Below, in pieces: positions 48,211-57,646 of a stretch of 64,000 nucleotides of DNA. Position 1 is the first letter of the stretch, and the number at the start of each line of letters is the position of its first letter. The notes under the pieces were generated by a model that had not been told where the DNA came from, made no database searches, and saw only the letters and a list, made by a program, of their open reading frames with translations. A program made the position numbers and the translations under genes. Source of the DNA: Aquibium carbonis (GTDB lineage Bacteria; Pseudomonadota; Alphaproteobacteria; Rhizobiales; Rhizobiaceae); contig NZ_RWKW01000056.1 in the NCBI RefSeq assembly GCF_003970795.1, positions 62,001 to 126,000 of the forward strand, written 5' to 3'.

Positions 48211-48684
48211 ATGTCCGGAACATCCCAGTTCGTCACTCTCGGCGCGGCGGAGGAAATCTATGCCGCGCCCGTGGAAAAGGTCCAGGAGATCCTGGAATTG
48301 AGGCCGATATCACGGTTGCCCAACGCGCCCTCCAATCTGCTCGGCATGATCGACGTGCGCAGCGAAGGCATTCCCGTGCTCGACCTTCGCGCCACGCTCG
48401 GCCTGCCCCTGTCTAGGGATGACGAGAACACCCGCATCGTCGTGTTGCGGTTCAAGGCCGACGGCCGAGATCTGACGCTGGCGCTGAAGACCGACAGGGT
48501 CTTCGAGGTGACCGTGCTCGACGACGATACGCTCTCCCCGCCGCCGCCGACCGGGCGACGCTGGGACAGCCGCGTCATCGCGGGCATAGGACGGCGCAAC
48601 GGCGCCTTCGTCACGGTGCTCGATCTCGACCGCCTGCTTTCGTTCGCGGACGTCGATGGTCAGGGCGCGCCACTCGCCAACTGA
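48211..48684 (+). CDS. cheW: CheW coupling protein (second copy)
   Basis: 157 residues. It begins FVTLGAAEEIYAAPVEKVQEILELRPISRLPNAPSNLLGMIDVRSEGIPVLDLR, the CheW core, and ends with a VIAGIGRRNGAFVTVLDLDRLL strand. It lies 14 bases after the MCP gene. It diverges clearly from the first CheW, so the two may couple different partners, for example the membrane MCP and the soluble MCP-like protein at 50761-52458. Confidence 0.92.
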   Translation: MSGTSQFVTLGAAEEIYAAPVEKVQEILELRPISRLPNAPSNLLGMIDVRSEGIPVLDLRATLGLPLSRDDENTRIVVLRFKADGRDLTLALKTDRVFEVTVLDDDTLSPPPPTGRRWDSRVIAGIGRRNGAFVTVLDLDRLLSFADVDGQGAPLAN

Positions 48685-48725
48685 AGCGTAAAAGGTCAGG
48701 GCCTCAGGCCCGGCAGCCGGAGACC

Positions 48726-49607
48726 ATGATGCTTGCACGAAAGCAAATGCCCGAGATCGAAACGGGCACCGCGCAAAGCCTGTCGGACAAGGAGTTCGAG
48801 CGGCTGGCTACCTTCATCGGCGACAAGGTCGGCATCAGGCTGCCGCCCACGAAACGGCTGATGGTGGAAGGTCGCCTGCGCAAGCGCCTGCGCGCTCTGA
48901 ACATTCCCGACATGCAGACCTATTGTCGGCTGGTGATCGAGACCCACACGCTGGATGCGGAAGTGACGCATCTGATCGACGTCATCACGACCAACAAGAC
49001 GGACTTCTTCCGGGAGGTCGAGCACTTCGACCTGATGCGAAGCCGGCTGGTGCCGGCGCTGCTCGCCGAACGGGCGAAGGAACGCATGCCGCTCCTGAAG
49101 ATCTGGAGCGCTGCCGCATCGACCGGCGCCGAAGCTTACACCGCGGCCATGGTCCTGCACGACATGACCACGAAGCGGAACACGTTCCGCTTCGCCATTC
49201 TTGGCACCGACATCTCCACGGCGGTGCTCGAACAGGCGCGGTCGGGCATCTACCCCGCCGACATGATGGCGCCGGTTCCGAAGGACCTGCGCGCCCGCTA
49301 CGTCATGGAGCCGGTCCGCAAGACCCTTCGTCCGGATGTGAGGATCGTTCCGGAACTGCGCCGTCTCGCCTCGTTCGAGCGGCTCAACCTGATGGACGAG
49401 ACTTATCCCTTTGACCGGGACGTCGACATCATCCTGGTGAGGAACGTGCTGATCTACTTCGAGAAGGAAGACCAGAGTGCCGTCGTGAAGCGCCTGGTCG
49501 GGCATCTGCGGCCGCGCGGCTACATCCTGCTCGGCCATTCGGAGTCGATGGTGGGCAACATGCCCGGCCTGGCGCAGGTCGCGCCCGCCGTATTCCAGAA
49601 AATCTGA
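48726..49607 (+). CDS. cheR: CheR protein-glutamate methyltransferase
   Basis: 293 residues. N-terminal helical domain ([33 protein letters not shown]), then the SAM-binding domain with [32 protein letters not shown] (the usual GCSTGEEPYS loop is here [12 protein letters not shown]), [17 protein letters not shown] and [14 protein letters not shown]. It methylates receptor glutamates to set adaptation. Two adjacent ATGs (48726, 48729) are possible starts. Confidence 0.94.
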   Translation: MMLARKQMPEIETGTAQSLSDKEFERLATFIGDKVGIRLPPTKRLMVEGRLRKRLRALNIPDMQTYCRLVIETHTLDAEVTHLIDVITTNKTDFFREVEHFDLMRSRLVPALLAERAKERMPLLKIWSAAASTGAEAYTAAMVLHDMTTKRNTFRFAILGTDISTAVLEQARSGIYPADMMAPVPKDLRARYVMEPVRKTLRPDVRIVPELRRLASFERLNLMDETYPFDRDVDIILVRNVLIYFEKEDQSAVVKRLVGHLRPRGYILLGHSESMVGNMPGLAQVAPAVFQKI

Positions 49608-49615
49608 GGCCAACC

Positions 49616-50764
49616 ATGCGTGACGGCATTTCCGGGACAAGCCGCGTCAGCGACAGGATCCGCGTCCTGATCGTCGACGATTCCGCGTCCGTGCGCCAGG
49701 CTCTGAGCGACATCATCAACGCCGATCCGGACCTGGAAGTGATGGCGACCGCGGCCGATCCCTATATCGCGGCGGAGCGTATCCGGGCGGAAGTGCCCGA
49801 CGTCATCTTCCTCGACATCGAGTTGCCGCGCATGGATGGACTGACTTTCCTGCGCAAGATCATGTCGCAACGTCCGCTGCCGGTCGTCGTCTGTTCCAGC
49901 CTCGCCCAGGAGGGGTCGGAGGCCTTCATGCAGGCGCTCGAGGCAGGCGCCGTCGAAGTGGTGATGAAGCCGCGGATGGACGCGGCCAATTATCTGCACG
50001 AATCGCGCATGCGCATTTGCGATGCCGCCAAGGCAGCCGCCCATGCGCGGCTTCGCAGTATCCGCAGGCCAGCGCCGACCCTGACGGTCGAACCCAAACT
50101 CAAGGCAGACGCGATCATTCCGCCGCTCTCGGCTGGACGGCTGGCCGCCCTCCGCGCCACGCTGCCCCAGACAGACCCGATCATCTGCATCGGCGCGTCC
50201 ACGGGCGGAACCGAAGCGCTGCGGACCGTGCTGGAAGGCCTCCCCGCCTCTTGCCCGCCGGTGTTGATCGTCCAGCACATGCCCGAAAAGTTCACCGGCA
50301 CCTTCGCCCGCCGGCTGAACGCGCTCTGCCAGCCAGAGGTGAAGGAAGCCGAGCAGGGCGACTCCGTGATCCGCGGTCGCGCCCTGATTGCGCCAGGCAA
50401 CCGGCACATGCTCCTGCGCCGGACCGGGCGCCGCTACGTGGTCGACATCGTGGAAGGGCCTCACGTCTCGCGCCACCGTCCCTCGGTCGACGTGCTGTTC
50501 CGGTCCACTGCCCATAACGCCGGAGCAAACGCCCTTGGCGTCATCCTCACCGGCATGGGCGATGACGGCGCCGCCGGCCTGCTCGAAATGCGCGCCATGG
50601 GCAGTTTCACGATCGCGCAGGACGAGGACAGCTGCATCGTCTACGGCATGCCGAAGGAAGCGGTGGATCGCGGGGCCGTTTCGACGGTATTGCCGCTCGA
50701 TGCAATTGCCACCGAGATCATCAAGCGGACGCGCGACCGCGAAGCCCTGAAGGTCGTCCGATGA
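49616..50764 (+). CDS. cheB: CheB protein-glutamate methylesterase/response regulator
   Basis: 382 residues. Receiver domain with D67 ([12 protein letters not shown]) and C-terminal methylesterase with catalytic S195 ([10 protein letters not shown]), H221 ([14 protein letters not shown]) and D317 (TGMGDDGA). It removes receptor methyl groups when phosphorylated by CheA. It overlaps the next gene by 4 bases, tying the soluble MCP-like protein to the core chemotaxis set. Confidence 0.95.
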   Translation: MRDGISGTSRVSDRIRVLIVDDSASVRQALSDIINADPDLEVMATAADPYIAAERIRAEVPDVIFLDIELPRMDGLTFLRKIMSQRPLPVVVCSSLAQEGSEAFMQALEAGAVEVVMKPRMDAANYLHESRMRICDAAKAAAHARLRSIRRPAPTLTVEPKLKADAIIPPLSAGRLAALRATLPQTDPIICIGASTGGTEALRTVLEGLPASCPPVLIVQHMPEKFTGTFARRLNALCQPEVKEAEQGDSVIRGRALIAPGNRHMLLRRTGRRYVVDIVEGPHVSRHRPSVDVLFRSTAHNAGANALGVILTGMGDDGAAGLLEMRAMGSFTIAQDEDSCIVYGMPKEAVDRGAVSTVLPLDAIATEIIKRTRDREALKVVR

Positions 50765-52458
50765 CCGCGCGCGCAAGTTCCGTCGAACCGGCCTTCGCGA
50801 CGGTTCTGAGCGACCTCGCCGAAAAGCGCGCGTCGATCGACGCTGCCGTGTCGAGCGCTGGAAACCGGCTCATGCGGTGCGTCGGCGACATGAACCGGAA
50901 CTCGGCGCTGTTCGAGGCGCTGCCGCGCGAGATCCGAAGCGTCGAGATGGATCAGGCCTGCCGCGACATCTCGTCGATCGGCGACCGGGCCCAGGAGATC
51001 ACCTCCGCCTTCGGACGCGAGCGCGAGACGATGGACGAGCTTTGGCGCGCCCTTGCCGCATCGGTCTCGCCGATCGCGGACCTGCAGCGCAGCGTCAAGA
51101 TGATCGGTATCCTGTCGGTAAATGCCCGCGTCGTCGCAGCCGAGCTCGGCCAGGTCGAGGGTTTCGAGGTTTTCACCGTCGACATCGATCGCCTGTCTCG
51201 CGAAGCCGGAGTGACGGTCAGCCGTTTCTCCGACCTGTTCGGCCGGCTGCGTGGCGACCTGCGGGCGGTCATCGAGAAGCGCCAGACCTTCGAGACTGCT
51301 CATTCCGCCACGCTGACCGGCCTTGGGGACAAGCTGGCCATGCATCTGGAACGGGTCGAGGACCGGCGACGGTCGGCCGCCGACATGGGGCAGCGCACGG
51401 GCGAGACGGTCCGGCAGATTTCGGCCCGCATCGGTTCGGTCGTGCTGTCGCTGCAGTCGGGCGACCGCATGCGTCAGCGCATCGAACACGTCGAACAAGC
51501 TCTCTCAGCCGGACACTCGGCGGGGATGGACCCCGGTCATGCGACGGGCCTGCCCGGCAGGCACGTCCTGGCGATCGCCGGTCTCCAGGCCGACCAGCTC
51601 CAGGCTGCCGTCGACGAGTACGACGCGGAGATGGCTTCGGCCGAGGACGCGCTTGCAGGTCTTGCCCGCGACGCCCTCGACATGGTCCGTTCGGCGGCAG
51701 CGCTGACGGGCAAGTCGAAGGGCGCTCAAGACGGTCCCATCGCGGCGCTCGCGAAGGAGTTGCATCAGGCGATCTCCCTGCTTCGGCGCTGCGCGACCGA
51801 GCGGACGCATCTCGATGCCCTTGCGGAAAGGATGGCGAGCGCCGTCGCCGAACTCCTCGCCCATGTCGAGGTCGTGCAGAACGTCGAGGCGGAGATGCGC
51901 ATCCTGAGCCTCAACGCGACCGTGAAATGCGCCCAGCTCGGCAGCCGGGGTCGTGCACTCAACGTCGTCGCCCAGCAGTTGCGCGACCTGACGATGGAAA
52001 CCGTGGCCTCGGCCGAGGCGGCCGTGGAGGCGCTGCGCGCCTGTGCGGGCGTGACGGCCCGGATCCGGGCCGACGCGAGCGGCGATCTTGCGCGCGAGAT
52101 CGTGGGGATCGAAGCCGCCGCGCAATCGGCCGTCGAACGGATCGCCGGCATCGAGCAACGAACCAGCGAAGCAGTCCAGACACTGGAGACGGAAGGACCC
52201 GACATGGCAAGAACCCTCAAAGAAGCTGCGGCCGACATCAAGGCCGGCCGCGTATGCGCTGCGGAACTCGCCGACCAGGCGAACCGTCTTGCCAGCCCGG
52301 ACGACGATCACGTGCCGATGGAGGGCGATGAACTCGTCGCTGCCTTGCTCGAGACGCTGGACCTGCTTCGCAAGGGCTACACGATGGAAGACGAGCGTCG
52401 CATTCACGACGCCTTCACGGCGAGGGTCGCCGAGAAGCGGGCAGGCATGGACAGGTGA
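50761..52458 (+). CDS. soluble MCP-like coiled-coil protein with two degenerate receptor-tip motifs
   Basis: 565 residues, no signal peptide or transmembrane helix, mostly alpha-helical and rich in Ala, Glu and Arg. Two segments look like the hairpin tip of an MCP signalling domain: about 113-149 ([18 protein letters not shown], then [14 protein letters not shown]) and about 378-415 ([18 protein letters not shown], then [11 protein letters not shown]). Both follow the pattern LxLNAxVxAAxxG...FxVVAxxxRxL of the canonical tip. The start overlaps the CheB stop by 4 bases. It could be a cytoplasmic receptor, a scaffold, or a decoy that binds CheW or CheA. No known family name is claimed. Confidence 0.75.
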   Translation: MTARASSVEPAFATVLSDLAEKRASIDAAVSSAGNRLMRCVGDMNRNSALFEALPREIRSVEMDQACRDISSIGDRAQEITSAFGRERETMDELWRALAASVSPIADLQRSVKMIGILSVNARVVAAELGQVEGFEVFTVDIDRLSREAGVTVSRFSDLFGRLRGDLRAVIEKRQTFETAHSATLTGLGDKLAMHLERVEDRRRSAADMGQRTGETVRQISARIGSVVLSLQSGDRMRQRIEHVEQALSAGHSAGMDPGHATGLPGRHVLAIAGLQADQLQAAVDEYDAEMASAEDALAGLARDALDMVRSAAALTGKSKGAQDGPIAALAKELHQAISLLRRCATERTHLDALAERMASAVAELLAHVEVVQNVEAEMRILSLNATVKCAQLGSRGRALNVVAQQLRDLTMETVASAEAAVEALRACAGVTARIRADASGDLAREIVGIEAAAQSAVERIAGIEQRTSEAVQTLETEGPDMARTLKEAAADIKAGRVCAAELADQANRLASPDDDHVPMEGDELVAALLETLDLLRKGYTMEDERRIHDAFTARVAEKRAGMDR

Positions 52459-52572
52459 CGGTGCAGCGGCGGCTTTCGGCCAGGCGACACCTGCCGTTTC
52501 GCCGATCCTTAAGAGATACCGGATATAACCCGCTCGACATGGCCGCGATGGCATGCAGGGCGGGGAAGACAG

Positions 52573-54039
52573 ATGCAGTTTCAGGCTGCGGGCGACAAAG
52601 ACGTGTCCAAGGAACGGCGACCGAGCGTCCTCGTGGTCGAGGACACGCCCTCGCTGTCGGCCACCTACCGCGCCATCCTCGAGAAGCAGAACTTCGCCGT
52701 GGAAACCGCGGCGACCGGTGCCGAGGCGCTTGAACGACTGGCACACGGCGCCTTCGATGCGCTCGTACTCGACGTGCGGCTGCCGGACATGACCGGGCTC
52801 GACGTGCTCGATGCGTTGCGCGAACGCGGCGACGAAACGGAAGCGGTGGTCATCACCGCCGACGGGTCCATCAATCTCGCCGTCGATGCCATGCGCCGGG
52901 GTGCCTTCGACTTCATCGTCAAGCCGCTCAACGCGCATCGGCTCGCGGTTACCGTCTCCAATGCCACGGAGCGGGCCCGACTGAAGGCCGAGGTCTCCAC
53001 CCTCAGGCGCGAACTCGGTGACGAATCCGGCTTCTGCCAGTTCATCGGCCGTTCCGCGGCGATGCAGACCGTCTACCGCATCATCCGCAACGCTGGTCCG
53101 TCGAACGCCACGGTGTTCGTCCTCGGCGAGAGCGGCACCGGCAAGGAACTGTGCGCGGATGCGGTGCACCGCTCATCGAAGCGCGCGTCCGGGCCGTTCG
53201 TGACGCTGAACTGCGCAGCCATTCCCAAGGATTTGCTCGAAAGCGAGATTTTCGGGCACGTCCGCGGCGCGTTCTCCGGCGCCACCGCCGACCGCAAGGG
53301 CGCCGCCCTGTCGGCCGACGGCGGCACGCTGTTCCTCGACGAGATCTGCGAGATGGACATCGCCCTCCAGTCCAAGCTCTTGCGTTTCCTGCAGAACAAG
53401 GAGGTGCAGCGTCTCGGGGAAGACAAGGTCCAGCGCTGCGACGTGCGCATCGTCTGCGCGTCCAACCGCGACCCGCTGGCCGAGGTTCAAGCGGGGCGCT
53501 TTCGCGAAGACCTCTACTATCGCCTGCACGTGATCCCGATCGAGCTGCCGCCGCTCCGCGAGCGTGGTGAGGATATCGTCGAACTGGCGGAATGGTTCCT
53601 CGCCCGCTTCTCCAGGGAAGAAGGCAAGGCGTTCAATGCCTTGTCGGCCGATGCTCTGGCGGCGATGCGGCACCACTCCTGGCCGGGCAACGTGCGGCAG
53701 CTGGAAAACCTGATGCGCCGGCTGGTCGTGCTGAACGACGGCCACACGATCGAGCTCCACATGCTGCCGGCCGACATCCGGGCTTCTGCGGCCACGGCCA
53801 CGCCCGGCGTCCATGGTCCCGCCGCGGATGCACGCCGTCCTTTGGCCTCGACGCCATCGCTGGCCGCCGCCGTTGACGCACCACCGGTCGTCGGGCCGCT
53901 CGAAGCGACCATCCGCGAAGCGATCGAACGCGCGATCACGGCCAGCGGCGGGTCGATTCCCAAGGCAGCACAGATGCTGGACGTCAGCCCCTCGACGCTC
54001 TACCGCCGCATCGAGGCGTGGGAGAGCGCGGCGCAGTAG
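52573..54039 (+). CDS. NtrC-family sigma-54-dependent response regulator
   Basis: 488 residues. Receiver domain (about 17-130) with phospho-acceptor D67 (LVLDVRLPDM). AAA+ domain with Walker A GESGTGKE (185-192), the sigma-54 contact loop GAFSGA (232-237, a T-to-S change from GAFTGA), Walker B GGTLFLDEI (250-258) and YYRLHVIPIELPPLRER. A Fis-type helix-turn-helix at the end (SIPKAAQMLDVSPSTLYRR). GGGGAAGACAG precedes the ATG. No partner histidine kinase gene is nearby, so CheA of this operon is the obvious candidate phosphodonor, and the sigma-54 promoter at 43148 the obvious target. Confidence 0.93.
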   Translation: MQFQAAGDKDVSKERRPSVLVVEDTPSLSATYRAILEKQNFAVETAATGAEALERLAHGAFDALVLDVRLPDMTGLDVLDALRERGDETEAVVITADGSINLAVDAMRRGAFDFIVKPLNAHRLAVTVSNATERARLKAEVSTLRRELGDESGFCQFIGRSAAMQTVYRIIRNAGPSNATVFVLGESGTGKELCADAVHRSSKRASGPFVTLNCAAIPKDLLESEIFGHVRGAFSGATADRKGAALSADGGTLFLDEICEMDIALQSKLLRFLQNKEVQRLGEDKVQRCDVRIVCASNRDPLAEVQAGRFREDLYYRLHVIPIELPPLRERGEDIVELAEWFLARFSREEGKAFNALSADALAAMRHHSWPGNVRQLENLMRRLVVLNDGHTIELHMLPADIRASAATATPGVHGPAADARRPLASTPSLAAAVDAPPVVGPLEATIREAIERAITASGGSIPKAAQMLDVSPSTLYRRIEAWESAAQ

Positions 54040-54044
54040 CGCCC

Positions 54045-54428
54045 TCAGAGCCCGCTCTCCGCCATCATCGACACATGCGCGGCCGCCACCTTCCAGCCGT
54101 CGGCGGTGCGCACCCAGCTCTGCATCTGCCGTCCGACCTCGCCCGGGAAATCGTCGCGGTGGAAGAGGGTCGACGCGATGGCGAAGTCCTTGCCGTAGGT
54201 GGTGATGACGGTGCGCGACAGCGTCCGTTCGAAAGGGGCCTGCGCCTTGCGGAAGGCGCGGATCTCCTCGAAACCGTGCTGCACCTCGGCCACGCCGTAG
54301 CGGATCGTCTGGTCCGACGGCAGGAACATCGCCTCAAGCGTGGCATTGTCGTTGGCCAGCAACGCCGTCTCGTAGGCCTCGAAGATGGCGGTCGCCTCAG
54401 CCAGCGTGTGCGGATCGTTGACGATCAT
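54045..54428 (-). CDS. AtzH-like (DUF3225, SnoaL-fold) protein
   Basis: 127 residues. FEAYETALLANDNATLEAMF, RYGVAEVQHGFEEIRAFR and the closing WVRTADGWKVAAAHVSMMAE match the AtzH/DUF3225 family of the NTF2-like fold. Relatives lie in cyanuric acid and biuret gene clusters, where AtzH has been linked to processing of carboxylated urea intermediates. It is the last gene of a three-gene minus-strand unit, 3 bases after the cyclo-ligase-like gene, and is convergent with the NtrC-family gene. Confidence 0.82.
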   Translation of the reverse strand: MIVNDPHTLAEATAIFEAYETALLANDNATLEAMFLPSDQTIRYGVAEVQHGFEEIRAFRKAQAPFERTLSRTVITTYGKDFAIASTLFHRDDFPGEVGRQMQSWVRTADGWKVAAAHVSMMAESGL

Positions 54429-54431
54429 CCC

Positions 54432-55205
54432 TCAGCCTTCCTGCCGGCGCGCCAGCATCCGGTCGCGCAGCCGCCCGAGAAACGGGATCGTGTCGAACTG
54501 GTCGGGCCTGACCATCTCCCAGGTCACGCCGGCCGGGCGCGGCATGTCGTTGCGCGTCTCGATCAGCTCGGCCTCGGTGGCGATGAAGTCGAGCGGGCTG
54601 TCATGCGGCTCGATCACCACGACGTCGTCCGGTACCAGCTGCAGCGAATGAACCGTGGTGGCGATTGGCGTCGCATCGCCGACCATGCCGAGTTCGCGAA
54701 AGATGCCGGTCTCGAGGTCGGCGAAGCCGGCGCCCTTGCCGGTGCGCCCTCCCCCGCGTCCGACGGCCACCGAGCCGACCACGCAGAAGTCGAGCGGCTC
54801 GACATCCTCGAACTCGATGCGCTCGCCATGCTGCATGAAGCCTTGCGCGGTCGCCGCGAGTTCGAACGAGACGCCGTCGGCCAGGAGCCGCTTGGGGTCC
54901 AGCCTCAGATAGGGGAAGTCGTGCGTCAGGTAGGGCACGGGCGTATAGACCGTCTTGCCCTCGTAGAGCGCGCGGATGCGGATCGGGATCTGCGGATGGT
55001 CGGGATTGGTCTTCACCGTGCGCGCCGCCTTCCACGCATCGGTCTGCGAAAGCCGCCAGGCGGCGATGTCGGCGCCGACGAAGTTCGGGATCATGCTCCA
55101 GGCGGGTCCGACGGCGACGCCGTGCTCTTCAAGCACGCGCCAGACGTCGTGGCGCACGATGTCCTTGGCCGTGTTGCGCCCGGCCCAGCGTCCCTGCTCA
55201 GCCAT
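54432..55205 (-). CDS. 5-formyltetrahydrofolate cyclo-ligase-like protein
   Basis: 257 residues. The glycine-rich loop [17 protein letters not shown] and the ATP/folate-contact segments ([33 protein letters not shown]) match the MTHFS/5-FTHF cyclo-ligase family, closest in style to the longer MTHFSD-type members. [20 protein letters not shown] supplies the N-terminal part. It overlaps the BiuH-like gene by 8 bases. A folate role is possible, but position between a ureide hydrolase and an AtzH-like gene suggests an ATP-dependent step on a ureide instead. Function unproven. Confidence 0.8.
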   Translation of the reverse strand: MAEQGRWAGRNTAKDIVRHDVWRVLEEHGVAVGPAWSMIPNFVGADIAAWRLSQTDAWKAARTVKTNPDHPQIPIRIRALYEGKTVYTPVPYLTHDFPYLRLDPKRLLADGVSFELAATAQGFMQHGERIEFEDVEPLDFCVVGSVAVGRGGGRTGKGAGFADLETGIFRELGMVGDATPIATTVHSLQLVPDDVVVIEPHDSPLDFIATEAELIETRNDMPRPAGVTWEMVRPDQFDTIPFLGRLRDRMLARRQEG

Positions 55206-55878
55206 GCACCAGCTCCCGCGCGAAGGCCGTTTCGAGGTCCTGGAGCCTGGCGGCCCAGCCGACGATGCCGCCTTGCGCGACGATCATCTCGATCGCCGAC
55301 GCCTTGAACTCGGGAAAGTAGCTCTCCGTCGCCTCCTCGATCAGCAGGCATTCGTAGCCGCGATCATTGGCCTCGCGCATCGATGTCTGGACGCAGACTT
55401 CGGTCGTGACGCCTGCAAAGACGAGCTGCGTGATGCCCTTCGCCGACAGCGTTTCATGCAGGTCGGTGGCCCAGAACATGCCCTTGCCGGGCTTGTCGAT
55501 CACCATTTCGCCGGGCAGCGGCGCAAGCTCCGGGACGATCTGGTTGCCCGGCTCGCCGGCGATCAGAATGCGGCCCATCGCGCCCTCGTCGCCGATCCTC
55601 AGCCCCGGAGTGCCACGCAGCCGCTTCGCGGGCGGGCAGTCGGAGAGATCGGGCCTGTGCGCCTCGCGCGTGTGCAGAACCGGCAGCTTCTGACCGCGAA
55701 ACAGCGACAGCAGCGCCGCCACCGAGGGAATGATCGCGGTCAGTCGCGACACGTCGTTGCCGAGCACGGCGCCGAAGCCGCCCGGTTCGATGAAGTCGCG
55801 CTGCATGTCGATCACGACCAGCGCAACGTGCGCCGGGTCGAGGCTGAATGCGTAGGGGCGGGCGGAGACGGTGATCAC
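55198..55878 (-). CDS. BiuH-like isochorismatase-family cysteine hydrolase (diverged copy)
   Basis: 226 residues. Catalytic triad D24 (VVIDMQRDF), K129 ([10 protein letters not shown]) and C162 ([18 protein letters not shown]), with Q202 in AQGGIVG at the place of the substrate-contact Gln of biuret hydrolase. It starts with GTG at 55878, spaced 10 bases from AAGGAG. The frame runs on to 55956 but that part is repeat sequence. The C-terminal [19 protein letters not shown] differs from the BiuH-like copy at 57643, so its substrate may be a related but different amide. Confidence 0.85.
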   Translation of the reverse strand: MITVSARPYAFSLDPAHVALVVIDMQRDFIEPGGFGAVLGNDVSRLTAIIPSVAALLSLFRGQKLPVLHTREAHRPDLSDCPPAKRLRGTPGLRIGDEGAMGRILIAGEPGNQIVPELAPLPGEMVIDKPGKGMFWATDLHETLSAKGITQLVFAGVTTEVCVQTSMREANDRGYECLLIEEATESYFPEFKASAIEMIVAQGGIVGWAARLQDLETAFARELVHG

Positions 55879-55928
55879 GTGCGATACTCTCCTTGATGGC
55901 TGTGAATTGCAGCTGTCGCGGATGAGAG

Positions 55929-56070
55929 TACCCCCACCCCTGACCCCACCCCACAAGGGGGAGGGGGAGCGAGATGCGACATCGCCGACCGAAAGGTCTC
56001 GTCGGTTCGGTCGAACCGTGGGCTGCTGTGTCCCCCTCCCCCTTGTGGGGAGGGGTCAGGGGTGGGGGTA
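55929..56070. repeat. 142-bp foldback (inverted-repeat) element
   Basis: Two 40-base arms, 55929-55968 and 56031-56070, are reverse complements with one mismatch. Each carries the C/G-rich core CCCCACAAGGGGGAGGGGG or its complement. A second inner stem (CGACCGAA near 55986, TTCGGTCG near 56006) extends the foldback. Short palindromic elements of this base composition are spread through intergenic regions of many Rhizobiales genomes. It sits between the ABC ATPase gene and the diverged BiuH-like gene, and fills most of the 214-base gap 55879-56092. It may end or attenuate the upstream transcript. Confidence 0.85.
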
Positions 56071-56092
56071 AAGGCCGCGCGCAAACCCATCC

Positions 56093-57646
56093 TCAGTGCC
56101 CCGCCATGTGCTGGCCGATGGTGTTGCGGTCTGTCTCGCCGATTGGCGACACGTAGCTGATCGTGCCGCCCGACATCACCGCCACCCGGTCGGAAAGTTC
56201 GAGGATCTCGTCGAGGTCCTCCGAGACCAGAAGCACCGCCGCGCCCCGGTTTCGCTGTTCCATGATCTGGCTGCGGATCTCCGCCACGGAGGCGAAGTCG
56301 AGCCCGAAGCAGGGGTTGGCGACGATCAGCACGTCCACTTCACCGGAGAGCTCGCGCGCCAGCACTGCACGCTGGACGTTTCCGCCCGACAAGGCCTCGA
56401 TCGGCGAGTCGGGCGAGGTGGTCTTCACCCGATAGCGGCTGATCAACTCCTCCGCCTTGCGCCGCATCGGCCCCGGCGACAGCCACCAGCCGAGGCTCGT
56501 CATCGGCGGCTTGTCGAAGGCGCGGAATGCCATGTTCTCGGCCACGCTCATGCGCGGCACCGTGGCGTTTTTCAACGGCTCTTCGGGAAGACCGAACACC
56601 TTGAACCGGTCGAAGTCCGACCGCTTCGGCTCGAAGGCCTTGCCGTGGATGAAGATACCGCCGTCAGAGAGCGGCCGCTGGCCGGCCAGCGCCTCCACCA
56701 GTGCGCTCTGGCCGTTGCCCGAAACCCCGGCGATGCCGACGATCTCGCCCGATCGGATCTTCAGATTGACCCGGTCGATCGCCAGCCGCCCTTCCTCGTC
56801 CTCGGCACAGAGGCCGGCGAGTTCGAGCACGGCGGCGCGATCATTGTGCATGACCCGCTCAGCCCGCTCGCGCACCTCCGTGTCGCCGATCATCATGCTG
56901 CTCATTTCGGCGACGGTAGCCGTGCGCGCATCGCCCGAGCCGGTCAGTCGGCCACGCCGCAGCACGGTGAAGGAATCGCAAAAAGCCTTCACCTCCCGGA
57001 ACTTGTGGGAGATCATCAGGACGGTGATTTCGCCCCGCGCGGCCATCTCGCCGAGCAGGCCCAGAACCTCGTCGGCCTCGCCCGGCGTCAGCACCGAGGT
57101 CGGCTCGTCGAGGATCAGGAAGCGCTGGTCGAGATAGAGCAGCTTCAGGATCTCGAGCTTCTGCTTCTCGCCCGCCGACAACGTCGACACCTGCCTGTCG
57201 AGCGGCACCTGGAAGGGCATGCGCGCCATGAAGGCTTCGAGCTTCGGCATCTCGGCCTTCCAGTCGATGATCGTGGGCGCATCGGCCCGCGAGATGACGA
57301 GGTTTTCGGCCGCCGTCAGGCAGGGCACCAGCGTGAAGTGCTGGTAGACCATCCCGATGCCGAGATCGCGCGCGTCGCGCGGGCTCTTCACGTCGACCTC
57401 TCGGCCGTCGAGCAGCACCGCACCTCGGTCGGCGGCGTAGAAGCCCATGATGCATTTCACCAGCGTCGACTTGCCTGCGCCATTCTCGCCGAGCAGCGCG
57501 TGGAACGAGCCGGCCTCGACCCTGATCGACACGCCGTCCAGCGCCACCAGCGGCCCGAAGATCTTGGTCATGCCCGCCGTCTCCAGCGACGGCGCGCGTT
57601 TCGCGGTCGGCGCGGTCGCCGTGTCGGCGATCATCTGGGCGCTCAT
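56093..57646 (-). CDS. ABC transporter ATP-binding protein, BMP/nucleoside-importer type (two ATPase domains)
   Basis: 517 residues, RbsA/YufO-like double ATPase. First domain [27 protein letters not shown] (the HFTLVP form is characteristic of the BMP group), [18 protein letters not shown] and [16 protein letters not shown]. Second domain GVSGNGQS and [17 protein letters not shown]. The ATG at 57646 follows GGAGG and overlaps the BiuH-like stop by 4 bases. It energises the two permeases at 58376-60402. Confidence 0.92.
   Translation of the reverse strand: MSAQMIADTATAPTAKRAPSLETAGMTKIFGPLVALDGVSIRVEAGSFHALLGENGAGKSTLVKCIMGFYAADRGAVLLDGREVDVKSPRDARDLGIGMVYQHFTLVPCLTAAENLVISRADAPTIIDWKAEMPKLEAFMARMPFQVPLDRQVSTLSAGEKQKLEILKLLYLDQRFLILDEPTSVLTPGEADEVLGLLGEMAARGEITVLMISHKFREVKAFCDSFTVLRRGRLTGSGDARTATVAEMSSMMIGDTEVRERAERVMHNDRAAVLELAGLCAEDEEGRLAIDRVNLKIRSGEIVGIAGVSGNGQSALVEALAGQRPLSDGGIFIHGKAFEPKRSDFDRFKVFGLPEEPLKNATVPRMSVAENMAFRAFDKPPMTSLGWWLSPGPMRRKAEELISRYRVKTTSPDSPIEALSGGNVQRAVLARELSGEVDVLIVANPCFGLDFASVAEIRSQIMEQRNRGAAVLLVSEDLDEILELSDRVAVMSGGTISYVSPIGETDRNTIGQHMAGH

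Noticed and set aside
51505-53169. A 554-codon minus-strand frame opposite the MCP-like and NtrC-type genes
   Set aside because: Overlaps two convincing plus-strand genes and has no recognisable domain.
55879-55956. N-terminal extension of the diverged BiuH-like protein
   Set aside because: The extra codons come partly from the foldback element; the GTG at 55878 with AAGGAG fits the family start.
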